The position numbers were made by a program, and so were the translations under genes. A DNA stretch of 64,000 bases from assembly GCA_030562195.1 (NCBI GenBank), contig CM060201.1, positions 33,772,067 to 33,836,066 on the forward strand, read 5' to 3'. The notes beneath the pieces are model-generated. The model searched no databases, was not told the DNA's origin, and saw only the letters and a program-made list of their open reading frames with translations. Shown here piece after piece: positions 36,762 through 48,634 of this stretch. This DNA comes from Nipponacmea schrenckii. Its lineage: Eukaryota; Mollusca; Gastropoda; Lottiidae. The stretch's first letter is position 1. Each line of letters opens with the position of its first letter.

Positions 36762-37046
36762 TTTTAACAGAAAGTGTACATCTAGTTTCTGCCTCACCAA
36801 CATCATTCTTCAAAACACATCCAAATACACCTTCCAAACTTTTATTAACCTCCCCAATCACCAGCGCAGCACGCCCAGTTTCACTGTCATAGGATATAGC
36901 GTAGGTAGACGGGTCTGTGATAGGGTCATTGTTATGATACCAGACTATTTCTGGCGTAGGAATACCAGTGACGTAACATTCTAACGTAACACTTGTTCCA
37001 TCGGAGGTGGTGATGTCTTTTAGTGGTGTGATAATTGAGGGACAAC
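36762..37046 (-). CDS. SMTN-like: Ig I-set domain exon 1
   Basis: One phase 1-1 exon encodes a whole Ig domain, starting GCPSIITPLKDITTSDGTSV. Visible landmarks are the B-strand Cys in TLECYV, the C-strand Trp in EIVWYH and the F-strand Cys in EGVFGCVLKND; the usual Tyr before that Cys is Phe. Acceptor ATTCTTTCAG, donor AAAA|GTAAGT. I-set domains like this are common in intracellular muscle proteins such as titin, myopalladin and obscurin, where they bind other sarcomere or actin-associated proteins. The partner here is unknown. The symmetric phase makes the exon freely skippable or duplicable. Confidence 0.87.
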
Positions 37047-37244
37047 CTGAAAGAATTTACATAAGACTTTAAGCTGTTTGGATTAACAGCAAAACCTGTT
37101 CATTTAAAGATGTATGTTTAAAACTGCTTATTGAAATCATACAGTCCAAACATTTTTTTTTAATTAAATGAATTATGCAAAAGAGTGTTTGTTGAGATTA
37201 AGAGGTTGGTATCTTATTCAATTCCTTAAGTCACTTTTCAAAAT

Positions 37245-37568
37245 ATGAAATGAATGGAGTTTTACGTTCTACTCTTCTGCACCTTAAAGGCTAATGAAAA
37301 ACAAGTAATGCCATGCAGTGTGCAATGAGGGAAATTAGCCAGGACAGCTAGATTAGCCTACTCTTTTTGCGACATCCAACTTTTGAGGAATCTTAAATCA
37401 AGAGTGTGCCCACAGGGCCTCCCATGTCAGTCCCTCCAACCTGCACAACTGACAAGGGGAAACCTGGCTGAAAAAAGGGATAGTTTATCACAATCTTTGC
37501 CGAGATTGAACTCTGGACCCTAAAGGTTAGCGAGCATGAATCTAACACACTGAGCCAACGAGGCTTCC
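37245..37568 (-). mobile_element. Family A SINE, near full length
   Basis: Runs from AAATGAATGGAGTTTTACG through CATGCAGTGTGCAATGAGGG to the tRNA-like head ending ACTGAGCCAACGAGGCTTC. The A-box-like region is less intact than in the 30970 copy. No clear target duplication seen. Confidence 0.85.
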
Positions 37569-38699
37569 TGAGTAACTTGTCAGACCAAGAAATGTATACA
37601 CATCAATAAAACAACAAGTGCTCACAATGAAAACAACAGTGCTATATAATGCTGGGGCCCAACTGTCTCCTTAGATGCCTATAAGCAGTCAGTGAAACTG
37701 TAGACAATACTATTAGTCATATACAAAAATTGATGACAAATATTTGTGGTTTACCCCAGCATTGAAGCATAAACATGTGCAAAAATTAGTCAAATTAATT
37801 CAGTCATTCTTTCAAACAAACAACATGTTTTAATTTTGTTACCAAGAAACAAATGGTTGACTTGTTAATAAAACTGAAATGTTTCAACATAATTAGCTAT
37901 GTAGACTCTCTAAAACAGATGTTACGCTACAAACTTAGTGTAAGAGTTTAAATTATTAGTTTGTTCAAGACAACATCAAGACATCAAAAGGCAGTAAAAT
38001 TCCTACTGGTTTTCAGGTAGACTGTGTGAGGATAGTTATATATGATATATGAACAAATAAAACATTTACAGCAGATTGGATGAAGGTTATGGTTCCTGCC
38101 TAAAATAACATAAAGCATAATTCAGAAAAAATATTTGTTGGTACATTTCATTTAAAATGGAATGAATGTACTTCTTATGCTCTACTACATCAGTCAAACA
38201 GGAGTTGTGTCCCCCTTTGCTTCAATGAGTATGAAATGAATTTGCTTAACCAAGAATTCTTTCAAAAACAAAGAAATTGCCGATTGCGCAAAAGTGTTAG
38301 AAGTCGAGCACAGAAATGTATATGTAATTAGCTTTATTGAGCTCTCATTATAAGCTTTACAGCAAGATTCAAATGAGGTTTCAAGAGGGGTGAAGGTTTT
38401 CGATGTCAATTTGGAAAATTGTAAGAGACCCATTCAAAAATGTAACCTGTCACAATATCTTAACTAAGGTCAAATTAAATTTTATTTTTAGAAATACTGT
38501 GATGTGATTGAATTTTAAACTGAATCTAAAATCAAATTAAATAAAAATCATCTCTAATTAAGCTTTTGAGAAACAAGACCTTCACCTCTTAGTCAGCAAG
38601 CATCTAAAGCTAAATATAGCTCCTAAGCCACCAATTGATTCTAAGCATCTACCAGATTACAGAGAACTCTTTCTTCATTGAGGTGCAAAAGTGACTTAC
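37569..38699. other. Intron part, no recognised element
   Basis: AT-rich. The minus open frame at 38194-38433 lacks homology and exon borders. Nothing else recognised. Confidence 0.5.
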
Positions 38700-39449
38700 C
38701 AGGTGGTTTATCTGTGATTTCTTCTCTAAATTCATCTTCTTCTGAACCAGACACGCTTCCATAGCCACTGCTCGCTTTGGATATGTTTAACCTATTTAAC
38801 ACCAAGGTAGCATGGGATTTCTTCGGAGTGGTGTCATCCTCCAACATGGGTACAGGTTCAGCTTTACTCACAAACTTTCTGGACGTAGAGCGATCACCCC
38901 ATGTCAGTCCACTAGTTACTGACATGTTGGATTTCTCATCTGTTGCATCTTGTTGAATTATCTCCCTTCCCTCATTGTCCTTGACCCTCTTGGTAACCAT
39001 AGCACTACGTTCATAATAGTTTGATCCTCGTGAAGTAATGCGTTTTTTCGTATGAATTTCATCACGTTCAGTAACCATGGATCCACCTGGTGATGCAAAT
39101 TTTGTTTCCACGACAGTGTCTCTTTCTTCTGTGTCTGTTTCACTGGGTGTTTTGTATTTTCTGGTTGTTATAGTAACAATTCTGTTTCTGTTGTTACTCT
39201 CAGATGTCTGCTGAACTTTGATTGTTCCATCGTCATCTCTTTCTACGTTTATTGCACAATTTGTTGGTGACGATGGTCTGAGGTTCAAACTTTTGCTTCT
39301 GATCAAAGTTCGCTTGTTGACAAATGTTCGTGGTTGCAGGTCGGATACTAGTGGAGAAATCTGCCCCAATTCTTCAGACCCCTCGTCTAAAATGTCAACT
39401 TGGTCTGCATCCAGTTTCAAATTACTAGTTTCCTTAGTAACTGTCATAT
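38700..39449 (-). CDS. SMTN-like: Ser/Thr/Glu-rich linker exon, 249 codons
   Basis: Acceptor TCGTTTCAG before 39449 and donor CCACCTG|GTAAGT after 38700; phase 1 in and phase 1 out. The product starts DMTVTKETSNLKLDADQVDI and is charged and low in hydrophobic residues, so probably disordered. It has Ser/Arg clusters (RSKSLNLRPSSP) and a Gly/Ser segment SSGYGSVSGSEEDEF near the end. It links the N-terminal Ser-rich region to the first Ig domain. No known motif is identified with confidence. The open frame continues past the donor for 19 more codons, which I treat as intron read-through. Confidence 0.85.
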
Positions 39450-39948
39450 CTGAAACGAGTTAAAACAAGATTAGTGTTGTGATGATTGAAGCTTTTAAGG
39501 GCTTCTGAGAACATTAACAATATTTGATCCAAATATTTCCTTTCATAGCTGAAATAAACATCTATGCAGAATTGGCAGGTGGAGTAAGTATATCTGAAGG
39601 TTACATTTGTCAATTCTTGGATTGTTTAGAAAGGAAATAAAATGAATGGAGTTTTACATCCTACTTTTCTACATATCAAGATTGGATTAATCTTACAAAT
39701 GATGTATATTGGTTCTAAGAACTTAAGGAGATTATCATGATAAAATAATACACAGGAAACACTTTCCTTGAATTAAAATGGAAATGCTGACATTACAATC
39801 TTCTCAATGCACACAGGAAGAGTCATTTGATTATTTTGTCAATATTTTGTATTAAAGTTTGTACATCTAGGACCAGGGCAAGGGGCATTGATAGCCTTCC
39901 CCTAACCTCTGTCCCTGTTTAACTAAACCCACCAATAAACAGTCCTAC
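39450..39948. other. Intron with a SINE end fragment
   Basis: 499-bp intron. A family A end fragment (AAATGAATGGAGTTTTACAT) lies at 39637-39672. Nothing else recognised. Confidence 0.6.
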
Positions 39949-40027
39949 CTTTATCCTCGTGTATGGGTTGTAAAAGTGGAGACTGGTGGCTGGTACAGAT
40001 CATTTCTATGTTGTTATTTTCTTCTAC
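39949..40027 (-). CDS. SMTN-like: Linker exon, 26 codons
   Basis: Acceptor GTATTTACAG before 40027 and donor AAAG|GTAGGA after 39949. It enters in phase 0 and leaves in phase 1. It encodes VEENNNIEMICTSHQSPLLQ followed by PIHEDK. No domain is recognised. Both phases match the neighbouring exons, which is the main support. Confidence 0.78.
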
Positions 40028-40186
40028 CTGTAAATACACAAACCATAATTTAAATATCTTGACACAACAACTGAAATATTTCTAAGTTCTAACAAAGGTG
40101 TTGAGGTGTAGATTAATTGTACTATGGCCTAAATAAGCCTATATGTACCAAGTTATTTTTTACATTGTGTTCTAATGGCTGAGAGT

Positions 40187-40277
40187 CTGAAAGTTCACAT
40201 CGACCTTTGTCAGGATTGAACCCTTGACCCTCAGGTTAGCAAGAAAGCATCGAGGTTACTGAGCCACTGGCTTTCAT
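40187..40277 (-). mobile_element. Family A SINE head fragment
   Basis: AAGTTCACATCGACCTTTGT, GATTGAACCCTTGACCCTCA and ACTGAGCCACTGGCTT are the tRNA-like head of the SINE in the same orientation as 30970. Confidence 0.75.
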
Positions 40278-40984
40278 CCATAGTACAAAGTACAGATATA
40301 AAAAAAATTTCCTATTTGCATATATATATATATATATCAAGTCACATGATATTCAAACAGTCCAATCAACACTCTTCTACATGGTCAAATTTACAGTTCT
40401 TTTGTAAATATGAACACATGTACAAAACATGAACACATAGAAGTATAAGCAACCCTCCCTCATAAAAAAAGGTTTCTAACAGGTTAAAATTCTACCTTCT
40501 CAAACAATAAAGTAAATCACAGTCCCATCTGTATAAGTCCACAGCCTTGAGATATTGTTCTTCCATTTCTATTTCCGAACCAACTGAACTCATATTTACA
40601 TCATATCCAAAACGAGTATAGTCAAACATAGATATGGTGATTGGCCTCAGTCGAAAAAAAACTCAACTTATTTTCACAACCAAAATATTTGATATTTTAT
40701 CAATGAAAGATAATAGATTAGGTGTAAATATAAAAACTATAATATACTGTAAATTATAGATTAGTCACAATTCAACTCTTAAAGGGATACGGTCATCTAA
40801 ATATTTCCCTTACCCTTAAATTATTTCAGCATGATTATGAATCCTAATAATGATACCTATGGAGATCACACTTTGAGTTCAGTACAGAATTTTGGTGGGT
40901 GGAGAGTTCCCTTTTTACCTAATGCTTAGCCTACTACTTGAAATTTAAGTAATCCTTTCCCCAATATGTAGCCATATTTCCTTA

Positions 40985-41375
40985 GTCAATGTTCAAGAAT
41001 GGCCATAAAGCTATTATTGTGATAACAAGGAAGCCACATTGTTTTACTTAAATTGCATATTATCTCATATCTATATTCATCTTTCACTTTTTCATATATC
41101 TAACAATGTCAAGTTCAGGAGTTGCCATAAAACCATTATGGTGATAAAAGCAAGGGTATAGTGTAATACTTAAACTCATATCTTTATTCATATAATGATC
41201 ATCATGAGATTCCTTAGTGGACAAGGCATAGGGGATCAGAGGACTTCATGAAACATAAGTTAGGATTGGCTGTATTTGCTGGCATACAATCCAATAGAAT
41301 CCCTGTATTCCATGATATATGAATAGTGACTATTGTAGTCAAAGTAGGTAATAGCTTGACATTGTAAATATGATG
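40985..41375 (+). repeat. Diverged repeats: short family E units and a family C remnant
   Basis: CAAGAATGGCCATAAAGCTA...GTGATAAC at 40990 and CAGGAGTTGCCATAAAACCA...GTGATAA at 41118 are related, and again at 46330 (AGGAATTGCCATAATGAAT). The stretch to 41375 keeps vestiges of the family C palindrome (CAATGTCAAG and GCTTGACATTG). Confidence 0.55.
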
Positions 41376-42577
41376 TATTCATATATATAGATGAAGTAAA
41401 TAGTTCAAGATAAATTGTTGAAAGTAAAGCTATAATGGACACCAAGGACAATCCAAGAATCCAGTATGAAATAGGCTAATCTATGATAACATTGATTTAT
41501 AGTTGTATATCTATAATGACTACTGACAATAACAAAAGCTTAGATTAAGGGACTTAACTCATTGATGTTCAAGGTCATTGAGCATTATCAAATTGGGCTC
41601 CTGTGAAACATTTTATACTTATGTCATGTAGACATCAAAATAGATCAACTTATGTATTGTCAAACTTTGTTTCATTAATCCAGAACAAGGTTGAACAATC
41701 AGGTATTATTACAGTGCTGCTGTTTTATTTCTTTGCCAACCAGTCATTTTCAACAGTCTATAAATTCAGACCACAATGTCAAAATTCAAAGCTTCTAGTT
41801 TGACTTTGTACCAGAAAATTAATACCAGTTTACTTTCACTTTCTGCACTCCTTGAATGTTTACAAACATTTATAATCATTTTGCACTAGTGACCCTCAAT
41901 CTGCCCCACCCTAACTGTTTGCAGTTTATGTACTCTTGTAGAGTTAAAGCTAGCAAGGGAGTCATCGAAACATCAAAATATAATCTGATGAGACCAAAAT
42001 TCCAATGTAAAGTTCAGAAGTTAAAATCACAAACAGATTCCTGTCTCATTGACTGCTAAATAATTCAGGTTTCCCTTGAACCTAAAGTTCAAATTCGTGC
42101 TGTATTAGAATTAACCTTCCTACAATTTTAAAACATAAATTCACAAACAAAATATCAAACAGAAAACATCTTTTAAGTCGATGACTAAACTTTTGTTGTT
42201 TAGAAAATTTGATAATTGCTATGTTTTTGTTTAAGGTCAATTATTTAAGACCTTTTATCTTAAAATAAAATCCTGTTTTGTTTATTATATTCAGTAATAT
42301 TCACCAACAGTCAGAGAACATTCTTTAATCAAGAGAACTCTGGAGTATAAAAAATATAATGGACCCCTTTTATTGGTGTAGGTGTTTTAAATCGAACTCT
42401 GATCAGCAGTACTATATTAACTCAACTGTAATATTATGAAACTTTGTTTTGGTCATTTGAATAGAAAGCTAAGATATAATTAATTTTCAGTAAATAAAAA
42501 CAATGCCACAACCACATCTTATTAACATCAATAGTAATGATAAGTTATTATTCTGAAATTTTTGAAATCTTATTTAC

Positions 42578-42652
42578 CTGTTCAAAAACTGTTGTATTTT
42601 GAGTAGAATTTGTACTGGAGTGACTTCTGACCACATGTTTACTTGTAAAACC
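42578..42652 (-). CDS. SMTN-like: Possible optional 25-codon exon
   Basis: The frame is open from 42700 down to a strong donor GAACAG|GTAAAT, and reads into HVVRSHSSTNSTQNTTVFEQ, which is similar in composition to its neighbours. The flanking exons join in phase 0. The only AG that gives phase 0 is GAATTGAAG before 42652, which lacks a good pyrimidine tract. With that acceptor the exon is 75 nt and frame-neutral, suitable as a cassette exon. Other acceptors further upstream would need a different partner exon. Confidence 0.42.
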
Positions 42653-43204
42653 CTTCAATTCAAATCCTTGACCAGAAAATGAATCTTTGTATATTTTGAC
42701 TTAAGATCTCTTTTATAAAAGAGTTTTCATTTAAAATTAAATTCTATTTTTCCAAACAGGCAACATAATATTTCATGCGCAGTATGGTGACCAGATATAA
42801 AAAGACTCTACAGTGTTGGATAGCGTGAGTTCTGATAATGCCTTTTATTGTCAGGAAATCTAGAATTACTGTCTACAGTATGGAATAATTCCTGTAAATG
42901 ATAGTTTAACATAAACACTAACAGGTGTTCCAGAAAAACACTAGATTTCAAGGACGCAGTTTGAATCTCTGGTTTTTAAAAATTGGATTGTCTGAAACCA
43001 CATTTTGATAAAATACAATTTCAATTTTATCAATTCAGTGAGTTAATGCACCATAGGGTTTGCATGGGTTCTAATATCTAGCCACCAGAGGGGTGTCATT
43101 TTCAGTAAAACAAGTAACAGGTACAGATAATCTGTGAAAGACAATTGCCAATGGCCAAGGATCTGCTGATGAAGAAAACCTAATTTGTTATTTTTGTTTA
43201 TGAT

Positions 43205-43850
43205 TTGCCAAGAGAATCAACCATAGACCAGCTGATTAATAGAATCCTTGTGAACCTTGGTTGCTATCTTAGTAAAATAATTGCCAAGAGGCTTCAACCA
43301 GGACCTGATGATTAAAATATCCTTGTGAACCTTGGTTGCTATCTTAGTAAAATAATTGCCAAGAGGTTCAACCAAGGACCTGATGATTTAAAATATCCTT
43401 GTGAACCTTGGTTGCTATCTTTAGTAAAATAATTGCCAAGAGAATCAACCATGGACCAGCTGATTAATAGAATCCTTGTGAACCTTGGTTGCTATCTTAG
43501 TAAAATAATTGCCAAGAGCTTCAACCAAGGACAAGATGATTAAAAGTATCCTTGAGAACCATGGTTGCTATCTTAGTAAAATAATTGCCAAGAGAATCAA
43601 CCATGGACCAGCTGATTAAACGCATCCTTGAGAACCATGGTTGCTATCTTAGTAAAATAATTGCCAAGAGAATCAACCATGGACCAGCTGATTAAAAGTA
43701 TCCTTGGAAACCTTGGTTGCTATCTTAGTAAAATATTGCCAAGAGAATCAACCATGGACCAGCTGATTAAAAGTATCCTTGTGAACCTTGGTTGCTATCT
43801 TAGTAAAATTGCCAAGAGAATCAACCATGGACCAGCTGATGAAAAAGAAG
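43205..43850 (+). repeat. Minisatellite, ~76-bp unit, about 9 copies
   Basis: Unit starts TTGCCAAGAGAATCAACCAT, continues GGACCAGCTGATTAAAAGTA and ends TTGCTATCTTAGTAAAATAA. Small indels separate copies. An overlapping 66-codon frame is an artefact of the repeat. Confidence 0.93.
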
Positions 43851-44039
43851 ACCTTACATAAAATTCTTTTAAACCTAACATATCCTAGTAGAATAAAAGT
43901 TATTTAGTGTAGAAGACAATTCAACTTGAAATTTCAATGTGAGTGTTTAATTTGTAAACAAAATGGTGTAATATTGTGGAGTATTAAAAGTTTATAAGGT
44001 TAAAGGTCAAGTGAGGTCAAAGAAATTTCTCACGATTAG

Positions 44040-45380
44040 GCTATCTCAGGTTTAAAACACGTGTTTATGTAACTAATCCTTTTAGAATTAATGTCGCTCC
44101 TTAAAACTTCACTTAACATTGTTTTAATGGTTGTTATACCACTACAGGTAACACAGTCACAAAGATAGTAGTATTTATCAAATTATGAATCGTCATGTGT
44201 TAAAATTTTGTCTGTAATGCGACATTTAAGGTTGCTTTGCCCATATAAGGTTGTAAATTTTGTAATAAATCAAATGTATTATTTTGATTGATAAATAATG
44301 ACAGAATTATACAGACCCTTCACTTGAAATCAACAACAGATATTGTTTTAATGTGTTTTCATCCCCCGTTGTTAGAGTGGAGACCACTAGAGCTGGGGCC
44401 TGGGTAGTGAGAATTAATCTGAAACCAATTGACCTCTTTCAAAACCTTATTCAGTTCAGCACAGATTTATTCATTTACAATAAACAAAAAATGAATATTT
44501 CAATAGTTCAAATCATCAGAAATACATTCCCTTGATTCTCTTTTCAAAACTTTCTGCCCCAGGCCTCCTATTTAAAAAGGTGAATAAGAACAATTCAGTC
44601 CTACAGACTTGTGTGTTTCAAAGCATGTTCGAAAAACAGATTGTAGTATCTAATATGATAACTAGAAAGAAGTATTAACATGGGATGAAGCTAGCTAGGT
44701 TACAGCTATAATATTAACAAAAATTTTGGGCAAATATTTTCAAGCCTCCCTATTATGTATTTTCGATTTTTTTCTTTTTTCTTTTTTTTTTTTTCCAATG
44801 TATTGCCCCATGGGCTGAATGTGAGACAGGACCATGTCCTTGTGTATTGGGCCTAATAATTTATTATTATTATTATTATAATTACCAGATCCTTTGTATC
44901 AATTTTATCCTTTTATTTCAAAATAATTACAGTACCATAACAACAGTTAATATACAGGAAATTATATCCAATATTCTTGATTTTGGAATTTTGTCTCAAT
45001 CTATGTAAAATGTCATAGGTAATTTATTATTGTTTACCCTCATTAAAATATATTGTTGACCATAATGATTAACATCTTTTTACTTGGGTCATTGTTTATA
45101 GTCTCTGGATGACACAGTGTGGCTCACTGACATAGTGTTTTATTAGGTCAGGTGACAATAAATTCTATCAACCCCCTAAATACCATTAAATATTAGTTTA
45201 TAGTACGTTCAACATGGTTAAAGTAAAAATATGTAAAGGAGCGTTCTGAGGGTGAAAATGAAGGAGCTATGAGGGTTGGAGCTGTGAGGATGGGCAACTC
45301 AAGATGTTTTTTTTCAGATTCCAAGAAACTAAATGATATTTATAAGACATATAGATAAAGAAGCACTAGATATATAGATA
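44040..45380. other. Intron part, no recognised element
   Basis: AT-rich with a T-rich tract near 44760-44800 and an ATT microsatellite near 44860. No exon found. Confidence 0.5.
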
Positions 45381-45384
45381 TATT

Positions 45385-45612
45385 GCAGTGTGCAATAAGA
45401 GAAATTTTGCCAAGGCAACAGTAGTAACCAGTAAAGGTATTTTTAAAGTGTGTTGTTTGAGGCCCTTAGTTAATTGTTCCATCAAAATAATGAGATAATT
45501 TTTCATGTCAGAACACTGAAAGTCCAAGAGATCATCCTGAACATGCCAGCATGGATCCTGTACCTTTAAGTGAGTCAGAACAATGCTAACTCACTGAGCC
45601 ACCTCAGCCTCA
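45385..45612 (-). mobile_element. Family A SINE, partial
   Basis: GCAGTGTGCAATAAGAGAAA, TTTTGCCAAGGCAACAG, TTTTTCATGTCAGAACACTG and CTCACTGAGCCACCTCAGCC follow the SINE in order, with many changes. A smaller end fragment lies at 45795-45890. Confidence 0.75.
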
Positions 45613-46068
45613 CAAGATACAATGGAGAGAAAACTTTCAATATCATTGTGAATCCTATATATCTAGTTAAGAGTATTTATAATGTGGTAAAGTTATTTAT
45701 GATGTTCCAAGTGATAAAAGTGATTTTATTAGCATTCTATTGTTCAACATGTTGTATATCTATCACCTTCATAAAACAAAATATTTCAGATGGATTTAAA
45801 TGGAGTTTCACCCTACTCTACTGTCCTTAATGTCCCAATGACAGACAACACCATGTAGTATGCAATATGGGGAATATTTCCTGAACAGCAATTTCAACCT
45901 TTATTTAATATCAATCAATATCTTATTATAAGCACCAGTAGCAAACCTGTCAAGCAGTTTGTTTTCCTAATTAAACCACTGTATAAAGAAGTCATGCTAC
46001 ATTGTTGTAGTAATTTTGATTACTGTAGACGTTATAGAAAGGTTCTAGGGATACAGAACAGAATACTA

Positions 46069-46170
46069 AACAGTTGCTGACTGAACAGTTGCTGACTGAA
46101 CAGTTGCTGACGGAACAGTTGCTCACTGAACAGTTGCTCAATGAACAATAGCTCACAGAACAGTTTTTCA
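46069..46170 (+). repeat. 15-bp minisatellite, about 7 copies
   Basis: CAGTTGCTGACTGAA units, the last two degenerate. A short TA microsatellite follows at 46205-46221. Confidence 0.9.
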
Positions 46171-46652
46171 CTGTTATGTCTATATATTATAAGTATGCAA
46201 TATCTATATATATATATATATGTATTCTATTCTACTGGTTAGGTATAATAAAGGACACATGCAATTAAGTTTGAACATTCTTGTGACAATGCAAACCCTT
46301 TCCCAATCTGAAACTGTACTTTCTGTGGAGTTTAGGAATTGCCATAATGAATTAAATCATGGTGATAACTGCAAGAGTATATTGTTATATTTATGTACAC
46401 ATTATGTATAATATCATCCAGGCAATATCTAAATGTACAATATTGTGTAACTAAGTAGAACTCTGAGTTGTCAGACAGGTGTCCCCTAACATGTATGTTT
46501 GATAGTTAATAAACATATTGAATGGATATGTTCCCTATTCCTTTCCTCTTGAATGCACAACACCAGGTTTATCTAAAAAATCTCACCAAAAAGGACAAAG
46601 ACGACAAATGCTTCACTTGAAACAACAAAAGATATCAAATTTGTTCACTTAC

Positions 46653-47866
46653 CATTTTGTCATTTGAAGTTAAATTATCTTGATTTTGAATCTGCACTGA
46701 TTTCATTGGAGTTGTTGGTTCAGTGAACATTATAGGCTTCAAAGTGGAGACAACTCTGTTTCCATTTAGTTCATCCATATTGTTGGAAATCAATGATTTA
46801 CTCGTATTGATTAGATTCACTTTTTCATTTGTAACAAAGCTTTCAATTGGTTTATCACTTTCGTTTATTCCTTCCACAGAGGTTGGACCATCCAGGTCAT
46901 TTAAGATGTCGGAGAATTTGGACTCCATTTCAATTCGCGATCTTTTTCTCACGGCAATTACACTATTATCTTCTGTTGTTTTATTCGGACTTGACGTCAC
47001 TGATTCACGATGTGATTTTTCCAACAAATCGGTTTTAAAAGCATCTTCAGATAAAAGAGCTTTGGAATGTAAATCTGTGCTATCAGTTATGTCCCTTGAA
47101 TTAGCTCCAGCAGTTATGTCCCTTGAATTAGCTCTTTCTAAAGATTCAGAACTAAGTGTTAAACTTTCCCGAGCTTGTTCTTTCAACAGACTAAATGTTT
47201 CTTTATGCTGAGTAGCGCGTGATGAAACAGAACTTTGCTTTTTGAAGTCTGCCTCAGAACCAATCCCTGAGTTTGTGTCAGTATTTTTATTAAGACTAGA
47301 GAATTTAGATTCTCGTTGATTCCATGTATTTAAATCACCTTTTACTTGACGTACAATATCTTCATTTATTGATTTACGTCCACGTGGGTGACCAGTAACT
47401 GTCTTCTGATTGGTTGAATCTTGTCCAATATCTAACGCAGATTCAGGCACCTTAATATCCCGATTAAAGATTGGTGCACCAACTCTTCCAACTTTTCTTT
47501 CCTTAACTGGACTTGTTAAATTTTTCGATAATTCATTCTGAAGTCTAGTATTACTATCATCTGAAGATACAGTTTTACTATTAAGCAAAGTTTTAGAATT
47601 CTGTTCCAAAGAATCTTGGATAAACGGTTTACTATATTTGGCACCACTCACTGCAGCACTTTTGAAATTTTCCTTTTCCTTATAAGGATTGGCATCTGCA
47701 GTATATGTAAACAAGTCAGCACTATTATCCCTAACACTGGAGGTTGGTGGAGAGGCTGGGTGATGTCTGACTGATAAACTTCGACCAATTGAACCTTCAG
47801 AAATTTTCCGTGGAGCTGTCAAACTCGATGATCTTCGTAAGGAAGTACTTCCTGCAGAAACCTTTT
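46653..47866 (-). CDS. SMTN-like: Ser-rich disordered exon, 404 codons
   Basis: Long open exon with acceptor TTTTTCAG before 47866 and donor ATG|GTAAGT after 46653. It enters in phase 1 and leaves in phase 0. The product is hydrophilic and very rich in Ser, Thr, Asn, Lys and Glu, with no predicted fold, membrane segment or signal peptide that I can see. It begins KVSAGSTSLRRSSSLTAPRK; RRSSSLT resembles a basophilic-kinase site. A 24-nt unit is duplicated inside it (47089-47136), encoding NSRDIT twice. This is the N-terminal region shared by all candidate first exons. Long disordered Ser-rich regions before the conserved core are also typical of vertebrate smoothelins. No residue-level homology is claimed here. 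Confidence 0.88.
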
Positions 47867-47993
47867 CTGAAAAAGAAAAATTGAAGTTTAAAGACACAGA
47901 AATATTAAGGATGACCAAATTAATACTTCTCTAGAATGAATATAAAATTCTGAAACTTGGTCAATAAGGGTATATATTTATCAATGGACTTAC

Positions 47994-48003
47994 CATTTGC
48001 CAT
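47994..48003 (-). CDS. SMTN-like: Alternative first coding exon (MAN)
   Basis: ATG GCA AAT G ends in the consensus donor GTAAGT, phase 1, 127 bp before the acceptor of the Ser-rich exon. The join reads MAN-E-KVSAG. An in-frame TAG lies 21 nt upstream (48024-48022), so the start is defined unless an exon begins between them. The donor and the following ~60 bp resemble the right end of the MITE at 48635-49108 (37 of 45 bases by eye), which suggests this exon may have arisen by exonisation of a transposon fragment. Confidence 0.58.
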
Positions 48004-48119
48004 GACTAAAGAATAGAATCTCTATAACATAATATATCTATTAAACTAAGTAATTATTGCAACACACTGTTTACTGGATTATTAATGGATTTATCAGATT
48101 ATCAATGGATTCTGTCTTA

Positions 48120-48200
48120 TAGTTTTGACACCAGGTAAGTCAACTGATGAACAAAGACTTATTTTGGCCAAGTTTAAAAATTTAAATTTCTGGTCATTGT
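48120..48200 (+). repeat. Diverged fragment of the 48635 MITE right end
   Basis: TTTTGACACCAGGTAAGTCA and CTTATTTTGGCCAAGTTT resemble the MITE segment at 49010-49065 in the same orientation. Confidence 0.5.
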
Positions 48201-48634
48201 AAGAGGTTGTATATCTATGAAGAGATTCTAGAGGCACCTGACACCTGTATCTCTTTCATAAATCATGATATCACTTCTCACTGTCCACAACCATAAACTG
48301 ATAAATAAAACTTAAATCTTATGGATGTTTACTTCTATCATTATATTCCTGATGCCATTGAAGGATTAACCATTAAATTGACAATTCTAGGTAGGCCTAC
48401 AATTCCTGCCACAGTCACAACATAGATTTTGCAGGAAAACCCTTCTCCCCCCACTGGACGAAAAAAAAGATGTGTGGAAGAAAATATAGTTTTTATAGAT
48501 AACAATAAATGATGATATACTATAAAATACTCAGGATGTTGGGGTTAATATTCAAATTGATTGTAGCGCTTGACCAATAAGTTGACTGGAACACTCAAAT
48601 CATCTTTGATTAGGTCTTTGACAGTAGGGCATTA

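Noticed and set aside
46723..47211. 162-codon plus-strand frame
   Set aside because: Antisense shadow of the Ser-rich exon, whose splice signals and phases are consistent.
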